The notes beneath the pieces are model-generated. The model ran no database searches, was not told the origin of the DNA, and saw only the letters and a program-made list of their open reading frames with translations. A stretch of 64,000 nucleotides of DNA from Prinsepia uniflora (lineage: Eukaryota > Streptophyta > Magnoliopsida > Rosales > Rosaceae), in assembly GCA_032719365.1 (NCBI GenBank), contig CM064873.1:196001-260000 (forward strand), in the 5' to 3' direction. A program made the translations under genes and the position numbers. Shown piece after piece: positions 9,955 to 20,799 of this stretch (within the stretch, counting starts at the first letter, position 1; each line of letters starts with the position of its first letter).

Positions 9955-12254
9955 CATGGTGGTATGAGAAGACAAAGCGAGGAGGAGGGAAAATCGTCGA
10001 GGCATGGTTTTTGATTTAAAATTCGAAATCATCTTAGGGCGTCTGTTGGACTAGTTGATCAATCATAGGTTGTTCCCAGAACTCAGACGAACTCAAGAGA
10101 CCGTCTTGGAAGGGCAACGGTGGCCGGAGTCGACGGCACGGCAGGGTTGCAGGTCGATGTTACTGTTCCCCATCAAACAGGTAACTTATGGGCTTGGTTT
10201 CATGGTTTTAAATAGGTGGATCAAAAGGGTAGGATTGGAAGATCATGTAGGAATTAACGGCATCAAAAACGGGTTGAAATCAAAGGAATTAGAACCGGGT
10301 CGGGGTCGCAGATCTACGCGACCTGGTTCAGAAAATAGGTTGACCCGTCGCAAGGAGGATGATGATGTCATCATGTGTCACCTGTCAGGAGCCGTGGCCT
10401 AATCCCAGGTCGACACTTGTCTTGATGTCAGAGCCCAGTCAACCTGACATGTCAGTGACGTGGACCAATCAAATGGTGCCACGTGTCACTGACATGTTAG
10501 ACATGTGGACCAATTGGTGACTAACACGTGGCACCCTGGTAGGTTTGACACGTGTCAGACTGACATGTGTCAGGGATGACGTTAGCCGTTGACTGTTGAC
10601 GTCAGTGTTAACTTTGTTGACGTCAGTAGTTGACTTTGACCAATGTTGACAGCGTTAACTTTGCTGACGTTAAAGGTTTTGACAATTTGGATCCAATGGT
10701 GGTGGTTTCGGGTCGATCGGAGATCGTTAGGTTGGTCAAATTGAGGTTTTTCACCTCGAGAAACGTGTCCGGGACACGTTAACTTTTCTGGAAGTTTTGG
10801 GGGTGTATCATATGGACTCATTTAGATAGTTAGTAACCTTCAGGTATGATTTGGACAAGTCTGAAAGTTCCGATGTTGGTGATTTAGCCTTGGAGAGGCT
10901 TATAATACGCGTATCGAGGCGGCGGTTAGGACGGTGTGTGAATGGACTTTTGTTTTCGAAATATGATGCATGCATAACTATTTTTTATGTTTCATATCTA
11001 TGTCTTGAATGCCTTGAGTACGTAGGTTTGTGGTATTTGGTATTTTACGTATTTACACGTATCTCGAGGCGTATAGTGTTATATTGGATTTATACGTGTT
11101 GTGTTTCAATAATGATTTTAATGAACCGATTTCGGATTTGGAAATATGAAATCAGGCATGAGACCCATTTGGTTTGGAAGCTATCGGACTTGGATTCCAT
11201 TTGATTTAACGAGTTATCAGGCTGGAGGCCCAGTTGATTTGCTTGGGGCCCAGTTGGTTATGATATCGAGTATGAGTCCCATTTGTGGTTTATAAACCCG
11301 ATTTCGGGTTCGGAGACCCTAAAATGATATTTGGATTTGGGAAATTGGATTTCTGGATTTATGATGGATTTATGGAAATTCCGGGCATGGCCCCTTTGAA
11401 AGATTTTGAAAAGTTTTGAAATGATTTTATAAAATTTTTTCCATATACCATCCTTATATGAGGATATGTGGATAGTATCCTCTAGATGTCTGAGACACTG
11501 GGAAAGTCACAGCGCATTGCCTATGAGGGGTCATTGCACGGAGCGATCAGATCGTATAGTGACTCAGGAGCATGATTGCAATTATTAGACGTCTGGGATG
11601 TCAGACATCTAGAACGTCAGACATTTGGGATGTTAGAGATTGACCCGAAGAGACCCCAGGCTGCACTCTTTGCTTATACCATGATAGGACGTTTGGGACT
11701 TCAAGTATCTGGGACGCTAGGCATTTGGGATGCCGAAGATTGGTATTTGGTAAACATGAATTATTGAATTTATGAAATGGTGTTTCTGTGTTTAATAAAT
11801 AGATTTGGGCAGTGGCCCACATGGATTTGGATTTACGGATTTCCGTGTTTTACGGTTTTGGGCTGAGTTCCCACCCTTGGTTGATTTTACGGTTTTGGAC
11901 TATGACCCTAATGATTTGAGGAAGAAAATGGCTTTGGTTTCTAAACGATTTTTATTATATTTGAATTCAAGGGTTTTCGTATGCATGCATAGTTTTAAGT
12001 TAAATAAATTATTTTCGTCCACTCACAGCTTTTATGGTTTTAATGCCCTTCAGGTTGATCGCGGATGTGGGCTGTAGTAGAGACCGAGACATCACACTCT
12101 GCCACTGATCCGGGTGCACTCTGGAAGCCCGAGTGGACTAAGGTTGGGTATCGCTTGTCTGACCTTCGTGTCACACGTACGTGTTACACGTGGGTTAAAC
12201 AGGAGCATGACACATCTCACGTTAATCCCGAGGGGATTGGGATGAGTCGTGCCA
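9955..12254 (+). repeat. 5'-truncated related LTR (plus)
   Basis: The sequence follows the layout of the other LTRs (promoter-like half, GTGTGTGAATGGAC at about 10936, AT-rich middle, GTCCACTCACAG at about 12018, CCCTTCAGG at about 12045). It ends GGGATGAGTCGTGCCA near 12254, matching the LTR end pattern. No LTR start (TGTAA-ACCC) is visible at its left edge. It contains no credible gene. Confidence 0.65.
10441..10682 (+). promoter_or_regulatory. Dense cluster of G-box, TGACGTCA and TTGAC motifs in an LTR
   Basis: Three CACGTG boxes (10480, 10525, 10549), two perfect TGACGTCA sites (10597, 10618), further TGACGT halves (10455, 10577, 10664) and many TTGAC cores fall within about 240 bp. In plants these are the core sites of bZIP/bHLH factors and WRKY factors. 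The position within the promoter-side half of an LTR suggests a stress-responsive enhancer. The motifs are seen; their activity is inferred. Confidence 0.6.
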
Positions 12255-13028
12255 AGATACATTGGGTTGTGACCCAGTTATGATTCAGGCATAAGACCTA
12301 GTTGTGGATTTGATAGGATTCAAAGAATCCTGAATTTATTAGAATGCCTCCGGTTGTGAATATGTTTCCCCAAAGAGCTCTCTGGAGATATGCTCGCCTC
12401 CGAGGTACGGAAACGTCACGATGCGCCTGCTATTGAGCAGTCGAGAGAGGCGGCAGTCAAGGCAGGCTCAACTCAGAAGTGCGGTATATGAGATCGATCG
12501 ATGATATGTTCACGACGATCTGGTGATTATCAACTGGTGGTGTGTTCACGGCGACATGCTCAGAACCAGAGCAGTCTTTGAGCTTATGGGCACACGTTGC
12601 TAGGATTAGAATCGTGAGTAATGATACTGATGATATGATATTGAGTTTAAAGACTCGGGGAGTTTAAAGACTCGGATTTTAACACCGTGATTGGATTTGG
12701 GCTGAGATCCCACATTTTGGCGATTTGATTTTGGGACTGAGACCCTAACGAGGAAATGGCTTCGATTGAGAAGTATTTTTCACTGTGTTTTGATTTGAAA
12801 AACAATACATCTTGCTTTCGGAAAAGTATTTAAAATACTATTTTATGATGCATGCATGATTTTTCGTGAAAGGTATAAATGTCTTTTCGATAAATTGTTT
12901 TTATAAACTGATTGTTTTGTCCACTCATAATTTTTATGTTTTGATACCCTTTAGGTTGATTGCGAATGGGGACTGTAGCAGAGATCAAGACATCACATGT
13001 TGCCACAGATCTTTGCGTACTCTGTACA
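12255..13028 (+). repeat. Older LTR remnant, left part, interrupted by element B
   Basis: This diverged LTR has a GAGTTTAAAGACTCGG pair at about 12647-12675, TGTCCACTCATA at about 12919 and CCCTTTAGGTTGATTGCG at about 12948. It runs to GTACA at 13024-13028 and then resumes at 39140 after element B. The resumed part carries the terminal ATGAGTCATGTCA. It was the target of the B insertion. Confidence 0.72.
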
Positions 13029-13907
13029 TGTAATGACCCGTCCCGAATATCGGGATTGAATATTAATTAATTACGAATTAGAATGACTAATCGGGGATTA
13101 GTTGAGTGAAATCGGACGAAACGTGCAAAATGACCGTTTTGCCCCTAGCGTGGGCAAAATGTTGACTTTTAGTTCGGGCGGTCAAATGGACTTTGACCGA
13201 TGACTGTGACGTAGTTCGGGACGTCACGAGTTCATAGACAGGTGGCACGTTCAATTCCGACATTCGTAGAGAAAGTTATGATGTTCGGAAGTTGAGGGGT
13301 ATTTTGGTAATTTGGCATAGAAGGGGCCAAATGTTGACTTTTTGGCCGGGAAGTCCAACGGACGAGGGCCAAGGACCGTTACGTAGGTCTCGTCGATGCG
13401 AATCCAACGACAGGCGGCATGCCGAAATCGGAGATTCGACGACGAAGTTATGGTCACGGAATCGGGCTCGATTAACCGAACGAACCGGGATTAAAATAAT
13501 ATTTTAATGTGAACAGTACCCGGTGACTGAACACACTTGGATGAGTGACACTTGTCACTCATCCCTTAAATTGAGGCCTAAAACCAGGATCCTTGTTTTG
13601 GGGAGAATATAATTATTGTGTTTTTGTGATGATTAATTAATTAAAAATCCGTTAAACCCCCATTTTTCCCTTCTGTGATTTCTTAACCCGTGCACTACCA
13701 AAATTCAAAATCCTTCCACCCTTAATCTCCTCCCAATCCACTAAACTTATGAACGGAAATTGGAGAGAATTCAGAGACTAATTGAGTGAGGAAAATACGG
13801 GGGATTGAGGGTAACTATCGAATTGGAATTTCGGATTTTGAGTTTTGGGAGGGAAAATCGAATTGGTCGAATTGAGCTGTGATGATCGAATTGGACATTG
13901 GAAATAG
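13029..13907 (+). repeat. 5' LTR of element B, segment 1
   Basis: It aligns with 35828-36706 of the 3' LTR with only scattered differences. It starts TGTAATGACCCGTCCCGAAT and ends at the hAT target site GGAAATAG. It includes two diverged copies of a module beginning GTTGACTTTT (about 13160-13290 and 13334-13460). Confidence 0.93.
13900..13907 (+). repeat. Target site duplication of the hAT element, left copy
   Basis: GGAAATAG is repeated at 20792-20799 immediately after the transposon. It occurs once, uninterrupted, at 36699-36706 in the sister LTR. An 8-bp duplication is diagnostic of the hAT superfamily. Confidence 0.97.
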
Positions 13908-13925
13908 TAGCCCTGTTAATTTGTC

Positions 13926-14127
13926 TTAAAAAACCGACCGAAAAACCGTACCGAACCGGGACCGAACCGCAAAATACCGAACCGTTGAAAAACTGAAACC
14001 GTCTGGAAAAACCGGACCGAACCGGACTGCATCGGTTCGGTTCCAGTTTCCGCTATTACAGGACCGAACCGGACCGAAAATAGCATAAAACCGAACCGAA
14101 ACCGAACCAACCGAAACCGAACTAGAA
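13926..14127 (+). repeat. Left subterminal repeats of the hAT element
   Basis: Many overlapping CCGAACCG/ACCGAAAC-type units lie within 220 bp of the left end, mirrored by 20571-20780 at the right end. In Ac-like elements such clusters bind the transposase BED domain. The motif is shared by both ends, which supports that role. Confidence 0.85.
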
Positions 14128-14624
14128 TAATTAACACTCTTAAAGAACGGCGTCGTTTTATTGGGGTTGTTTTACTTGTTTATGGAAATCGGACCAAACT
14201 CTAGACGGCTAGACCTAGACGAGTCGTGAGACTGAGACATTGAGAGATCGATCAGTCATCTCATTCATTCGCAGCTAACACTAACAGGGGCAGGGCTTCG
14301 TAAATTCGCAGTCGCACACTCGCACGGCAAAGAGAGTTCCTGAATTCGCAGACCTGAGGCTGAGGCCATATCAATCAAAAGGTATAAACTTTTTCGGATA
14401 ATTTCTTTCTGATTTGTGTTTATTTCTTATCGTTTATGCATAACAAGCTTCAAAATTTATTTGTTTATTTTATATGCTATGAATTCAGCAACAAAGACCA
14501 TGTTTTGAACCCAACGGAGAAAGATCTCTGAACAAAAACCACCCAAAAATGTATCTAATAGGCACCCATCTTTGCGACCTCCGTCACTGGCTTGGGCTCC
14601 GCCGCCATCTCAATTGTTAATATT

Positions 14625-14954
14625 GGCCTTTTTTCTATGATACATTTCTACGTTTCTTTGTTTGATTATTGTATGGAAACTGGATTCTCAAATCATGCTT
14701 GAAACTTTACTTTCTTGCCTACACAATTCTGTTTCCTAACAGATTCTTTGTCATAATACCCCAGCCCTGAACTTAATCTTTTCTTTCACAAACGGAGCTG
14801 ATTGGGATGGCCCTTACAGACTCCTAATAGTAGCAGAATTTGCCATGTTGCTTCTTGATTAGGTCCTTGTTTTTCTAGGGGTATGCTGCATATGGATAAC
14901 AGTCTATGGGTTAGTTCAGATTTGAGTATGGGTTAGTTCGGATTTGAGTATGGG
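14625..14954 (+). repeat. 330-bp direct duplication in the hAT element, copy 1
   Basis: The block from GGCCTTTTTTCTATGATACA to GATTTGAGTATGGG recurs at 16986-17315 (offset 2361) with no differences noticed. Copy 2 continues with an extra GGTTAGTTCGGATTTGA unit. Near-identity suggests a recent duplication within the transposon. Confidence 0.9.
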
Positions 14955-15681
14955 TCATTGATGTTTGTTTCTTTAATATATATATCAAAAAAAAAAAATT
15001 TACACCAAAAACATTCTCTCTTCTTCAACTACGTAGTTTTTGGCTTGAAGTACTGATTATCTGCGCTTGTAAATTATCTTTTGTTAATGCGAATGTTTTA
15101 TCCATATTATGTCTCTTCAACAATGAGTGCCATGTTCAACATCTATCTGACTGACATCTAAAGGTAAAATTTCTACTTCAAACTGTAATCTACTTAATAT
15201 TCTGTGATTTATGAAGTGTGATCCAAGATTTCACGACCTTAGGGTGTTATAAGGTTAGTTTTGATGTTCTAGGGTTTAAAAGGGTACTATTGAAGTGTCA
15301 CCAAAGAAGCCACGGTCCTAAGATGTTACAAGGGAGTGCATTGGTGATTTAGGGAAAAAAACTATATTGTTTGGGCCACTATCTGTGTTTATTTAGAAAA
15401 AAAAACTGAAACAAAAGAAATACTTCAAAAAAAAAACAACAACAATAAAAAAATAATATGAATAACAGTGTGTTTTGCTTTGTTGTTGGTATTTTCTTCT
15501 TTTCTTTTTGAGATTCTTTTGAGGTTATTGGTCGTCTTTTGTTTTTTAGGCTTCCTTTTTTAGTAAAACAAGTTTCACTGTGTTTCTCTTATTGCTTATT
15601 TCTTGCATAAGAACTTCTTATCAATCTATGCTTCTGAATTTGAGAGAGACTAGTGGAGTACTTGCCTCTATGTTTTTAATT

Positions 15682-15759
15682 GATACCTGGATGCTATCTT
15701 GTGCCCTATGATACTTTTTGGATACCTGGATGCTATCTTGTGCCCTATGATACTTTTTG
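15682..15759 (+). repeat. 39-bp perfect tandem duplication
   Basis: Two head-to-tail copies of a unit starting GATACCTGGATGCTATCTTG (15682-15720 and 15721-15759) lie in the non-coding 5' part of the hAT element. Confidence 0.95.
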
Positions 15760-16985
15760 TTTTTAATATGGTCTTATCTATTCTTAGTTCTTACTTCATG
15801 CAATATGGTCACTGTGTTGCTTATGGCATCAATGTTTGTGAAAGAATGGATCATAGTTTATCACCTTAGTTCTATGTTGTCATCTCTGCAATAATTTTCT
15901 TTGACCAAATTCAATATAAGTATATATTGAAGGGGAACTTCTTTGTTTTACTGCACTACCTCATGGATTTAATATTGTTTTGAGTTTCTATCTTGATCAA
16001 ACTAGCTATTCTTTCTACCACTTGATTTTATGCTTTTTGTTCTTCTGCTTTCTTGGTCCTTGCACTTTCTGGTTATAGAGTGAATTATGGTCGTTTAATC
16101 AATTACAAGGTTGAGGGGGAGTACCCTCCTATCTATTTGGTGAAAATATGGATAGAAGTTTCACAATTGTTGTATGTTATTCTGCGCTTTATTTTCTAGC
16201 ACTCATTTCCATCTAACTTCTTGTGCATCTCTTCCTGCTTGATGTTCCTTTTAGTTGACTGTTGATTGTGTGAGTGACATCTGTACGTTATTTACTATCT
16301 ATTTTATGGCTTTTACATGATTACTCATTATTTATTCGCGTTTGGATTATCCTCATCCCTATTTGAGCGATTGCTTCGGGATTTTTATTTCAGATTGCTT
16401 CACAATACTCCTGATTGGATATTGCAGGGATCTTTTCTTTGTCTTTCCGAGTCAAAAAGGAGGAGAAAGTTTACAATTGATCTACGTTTCTATCTCATTG
16501 TGATTAAGCTCTTAACATGGATTAATCACTTATTCTTAGTCTTAAGTCTTTCTTACGGGATTTTGCCTTCCCAAATCATAATTTTGATCATGATTAGTAA
16601 AGGGTGTGAGATAGGTCTTCCTTAGATTGAGTGATGGGTTTTGACAAGAAAAAACTAAATGGGGAGGTTATTAGTTTTTTGTTTCGGCAATGTCATTGTA
16701 TTTAGCTTTGCTTGTCATTGTAAACTTTCTTACTATGTACCTTGTTCAATCTAGGATGTTGGTATCTCTAGGTCATCATGGCGTTTTATACTAATGATGG
16801 TTGAAGTTGTGAGATTGAAGGTATATTACATTTCATAAGCATGTTTTTTGCATCAGCTAAAGTGTTTGATAAAAACATTGGATGACTAGTCATAATTTTT
16901 CAATTCTTACTATCAACTATTAAAATGTTTTTTAACTAAAAATTGATTTTTTTTTCATCGGTTTTGATTACTGGTTTTGATTACT

Positions 16986-17315
16986 GGCCTTTTTTCTATG
17001 ATACATTTCTACGTTTCTTTGTTTGATTATTGTATGGAAACTGGATTCTCAAATCATGCTTGAAACTTTACTTTCTTGCCTACACAATTCTGTTTCCTAA
17101 CAGATTCTTTGTCATAATACCCCAGCCCTGAACTTAATCTTTTCTTTCACAAACGGAGCTGATTGGGATGGCCCTTACAGACTCCTAATAGTAGCAGAAT
17201 TTGCCATGTTGCTTCTTGATTAGGTCCTTGTTTTTCTAGGGGTATGCTGCATATGGATAACAGTCTATGGGTTAGTTCAGATTTGAGTATGGGTTAGTTC
17301 GGATTTGAGTATGGG
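16986..17315 (+). repeat. 330-bp direct duplication in the hAT element, copy 2
   Basis: This is the second copy of 14625-14954. It lies about 560 bp before the transposase start codon. The two copies flank 2 kb of AT-rich non-coding sequence. Confidence 0.9.
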
Positions 17316-17877
17316 TTAGTTCGGATTTGATCCCAACTCAAAATGGCACCGTAGTTGCGTATGACTAAATAGTAAAGCACCTCAGCCACAATGACAGTTT
17401 ACTTTCGCCCTCCCTCCCGGAGGAGTGAAAAAACCCAACTGATCTGAAGAGCAGAATATGTTAAGATACCAAATCCAAATCCAACCGTGGCATAGAAATT
17501 TCTTTTGTTTAAAGTTTGATTAAAAAATTTATGTGATAGATTTGAATTTCTTATGCCACAGAACTACATAAGGCTGATTCTTAATTAGTCAATTGTATAT
17601 TTGTTCTACCTATCATCCTTTACTGGTGGTTTTATAACTTTTATTACCTTTTTTAAGAAGAAACGCTAAGACACATTGTTACAGTTTGATGCTTGAAGCT
17701 TGTTGGGAATGCTGTTTTTTGATGCAGATTCTGGTTGTGAATGCTGCTTTTTGATGCAAATTCTGTTTGTGAATGCTGTTTTTTATTCCTATTTGTTTGG
17801 GCCTCACCATATCTATTTTTAACTTATGAGAATGGTGCTTATTGCTACAGATCGAAACCAAACCCTAAGAAATAAGA

Positions 17878-20265
17878 ATGGTGCTTACCTTTGGGAATGC
17901 TGCTGGTGCTGCGTCTGCTACCTCATCAGAGTTTCCTGAAGAGGTATTTATTCTCGTAATATATTATAGAATAATACGGAATTATTGATTATGATGAGTT
18001 TGGTTTATAAGAAATGTATTTCATTCACCTTAACATGGATCATCAACTTATTCATACTTCCTGTTTTCTATTTTGTAGGTGGACAATGTTCATGGTTCAC
18101 AATCACAAGTAGATGAATTCGATGTAGAGGTGAATAGGGATAGTAAACCACTAACCAGCTCTGAAAGTAATGCGGAATTTTTGGAGCACGCGAAGAAAAG
18201 GCAGCGTGCAAGCATATGGGATCATTTTGAAAGGTACAAAGCTGATAATGGTTTCACTAGGGCTAGATGTAATTATTGCCCTAATACGTATGCTGCTGAT
18301 TCTATTAGAAATGGAACTAGGGCCTTGATTAGTCACCTTCAGAAATGTCCTAAATATCCCCCTAATACGATTTCCAAAAAAAATCAGAAAGTTCTATCCG
18401 TAGAAAACCCCACAGAACGTGCTGTTGGGTTTAGTCAGAAGGAGCTTGTTAGGAAATTTGTTCAGATGGTCGTAGTTGATGAGTTGCCTTTTTCTTTTGG
18501 TGAGGGAGACGGGTTTCGTGATTTCTGTTCCCAAGCTTGTCCTAGGTTTAAAATTCCATGTCGTCAGACAGTTGCTAAGGATGTGCTTAATATGTATTAT
18601 GCTGAGAAGGAGTCCCTTAAAGAATTGATCAAGTCTTATAGGGTATGTATAACTACTGATACATGGACATCCCTTCAAAACATCAATTATATGGTTATCA
18701 CTGCTCATTTTATTGACAGTGATTGGGTATTGCATAAAAAGATTATCAACTTTTGTGTGATTCCAAACCATAAGGGAGAATCAATTGGGAGGCTTTTGGA
18801 GGATTGTTTACTTGGATGGGGTATTGAGAAACTTTTGACTGTTACAGTAGATAATGCTTCTTCGAATGATTCTGGGTTGTCTTTTTTAATGAAGAGAATG
18901 CCTAAATGGAAATGTCCGGTGGCGCTTTTGAATAATGGGGAAAATTTTCATGTTAGATGTATTGCTCATATCTTGAACTTGATTGTCAATGATGGATTGA
19001 ATGTGTTGAATGAATCTATTCAAAGTATTAGAAATGCCATCAGATATGTAAGATCTTCCCCTAGTAGGTTTGAAATATTTAAGAAGGGTGCAGAGAAGGC
19101 TATGGTTGATAGCAAAGGGTTGGTGGTATTGGATGTTCCAACTAGGTGGAATTCCACCTATTTGATGTTGGAATCAGCTATTAAGTTTCGGGGAGCATTT
19201 GAGGTCCTAGTTGAGGATGATCCGAATTATGCTGCTTATTTTGTAAGTGATCGAAGGGTAGGACCACCGTCTGAGTATGATTGGGAAGTAGCAAGTTCAT
19301 TTGCTGCTTTTTTGAAACCCTTTTATGAAGTAACTTTGCGAGTATGTTGCACCTATACACCCACAATCCAATGTGCTTTACTTGATGTGTATAGGATTTT
19401 AACTCTTTTGCGTCGTGAACAGAAGAGTGTTTTATTGTCTGGTATTGCAAGCACCATGCAAGCCAAATTTGACAAGTATTGGGGGGAAGTGGAGCGTATG
19501 AACCAATATTATTTCGTAGCCCTTGTTCTTGATCCCCGTCATAAGTTGGATGCTGTGGAGGATTGTTTTGGGGGGGTATTTGAGGATGATGATGATAAGG
19601 TTGCACATGCTATTTCTAGATTGAAGATTTTATTGACTAGTCTTCATAAACTCTATGAAGACGGTGAGAGTGGGGATTCTGCAAGAGAAGACAATGTTAG
19701 TGGCAGCTCCTCTGGAATAGCAAAAGACAAACTAGGTTTAACTGACGATACAGATCTTATAGTAAGGAGGATGAGGAGGATGGCAAAGAAGGAAGTTATT
19801 TCTAATGATTTGGATAGATATCTATTAGATCCTATCGAAACTATTGAGGATTCAACATTTGAAATTTTGAGTTGGTGGAAAAAGATCGGGGAATCCAAAT
19901 ATCCAATCTTGTCGCGAGTTGCACGGGATGTTCTAGCTATACCCACCTCAACAATAGCTTCGGAGTCATGCTTTAGCACAAGTGGAAGGGTAATTAATTC
20001 GTATAGGAATTCGTTGAGCCCTGAAGTTGTGGAGGCATTGATTTGTACTCAAAATTGGCTTACGAGTATTAATGTTGCATTACATTTAGAGCCGAGTGTT
20101 GATGAAGTGGAGTGTTATCATGCCCTTGCACAAGGTAATTGTTGTATTATTTTATTATTTCTAATACATTTGTTTGTTATTAATTGTGAATTTATGTAGA
20201 TAATTAACTCTTCTTGTGTTTTATATGTAGAAATGACAAATGGTCGTGCTAAGATGCCTCAATAG
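17878..20265 (+). CDS. hAT transposase, RICESLEEPER/Ac-like, three exons
   Basis: The long open frame in exon 2 begins with a GTG codon directly after a TAG acceptor, so the true start is ATG 17878 in a small first exon. Exons are 17878-17943, 18079-20134 and 20231-20265. They join in frame to 718 residues and remove a spurious intron-read tail. A BED-type zinc finger lies at about residues 65-115 (RASIWDHF, CNYC, HLQKC). The hAT catalytic core shows TTDTWTS (about 213-219), TVDNASSN, a CIAHILNLIV box and RWNSTYLML. The C-terminal dimerisation domain is at about 610-690 (SWWKKIG, YPILSRVARDVLAIP, SESCFSTSGR). The protein cuts and pastes the element through its terminal and subterminal repeats. 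No stop or frameshift was seen, so the element may be autonomous; host-domesticated relatives exist, but the intact target duplication argues for a mobile copy. Confidence 0.93.
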
Positions 20266-20570
20266 TCTAATTCTTGAGACTTCTTGCCTTGCTGGTTTCC
20301 TCATGATATTTTCTACCGTTTTAATAATTTTGGATGGTTTGGTTTTACAATCTTGCTGTTTTTATTGCTTGTAATGGACGTTTTTACTCAATTTCGATGC
20401 TTTGATGATTTTATTGTATGTAATAGACATTATATGTTGGATTTTGATGGTTGGATGATTTTGTTGTTTATAATAGACATTTTAGGTGGATATTGATTAG
20501 TTGTAATAGATATTGATTAGTTGTAATGGACATTAATTAGGTAATGAATATTGATTATTGTATAAAAGAA

Positions 20571-20780
20571 TCAAAAAACCGGTTTTTTGTAGAAAACCGA
20601 ACCGGTTCGACCGAACCGATTTGAACCGGAAAAAACCGGTTTTACCTAGGAACCGAACCGAACCGAACCGAGTATTCGGTTTCGGTTTCATTCGGTTATT
20701 GAAGGGATAACCGGACCGAACCGAACCGGTTCTTCTATTCGGTTTCGGTTTCGGTAAAAAAACCGAACCGAAAAACCGAT
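20571..20780 (+). repeat. Right subterminal repeats of the hAT element
   Basis: Units of CCGAACCG, ACCGGTTTT and CGGTTTCGGTT occur in both orientations up to the right terminus. They share sequence with 13926-14127. They are likely transposase binding sites. Confidence 0.85.
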
Positions 20781-20799
20781 TAACAGCCCTAGGAAATAG

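Larger units (their letters stand above)
13908..20791 (+). mobile_element. hAT-superfamily DNA transposon with transposase gene (6884 bp)
   Basis: The left end reads TAGCCCTGTTAAT and the right end, read inward, TAGGGCTGTTAAT; these are short imperfect terminal inverted repeats. An 8-bp target duplication flanks it. Both ends carry dense ACCGAACC-type subterminal repeats, the usual transposase binding region. One transposase gene occupies 17878-20265. The 4 kb before it has no recognisable coding and probably holds the 5' leader and an intron (donor-like AAAGGTATAAA at about 14380). A 330-bp direct duplication lies inside. The exact empty site in the other LTR of element B proves insertion after B had integrated. 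Confidence 0.95.

Noticed and set aside
13251..13457. 68-residue frame repeated at 36050-36256 and extended at 25888-26226 and 31881-32219
   Set aside because: It covers the duplicated non-coding LTR modules. Its conservation follows the DNA family, and in element A the frame is rearranged.
16317..16625. 102-residue frame in the 5' region of the hAT element
   Set aside because: AT-rich sequence without motifs or homologs I recognise; probably chance in the leader or intron region.
20135..20199. Hydrophobic C-terminal tail of the hAT transposase frame
   Set aside because: The tail is read from an intron. A GTAATT donor after 20134 and the acceptor at 20230 restore a normal short end.
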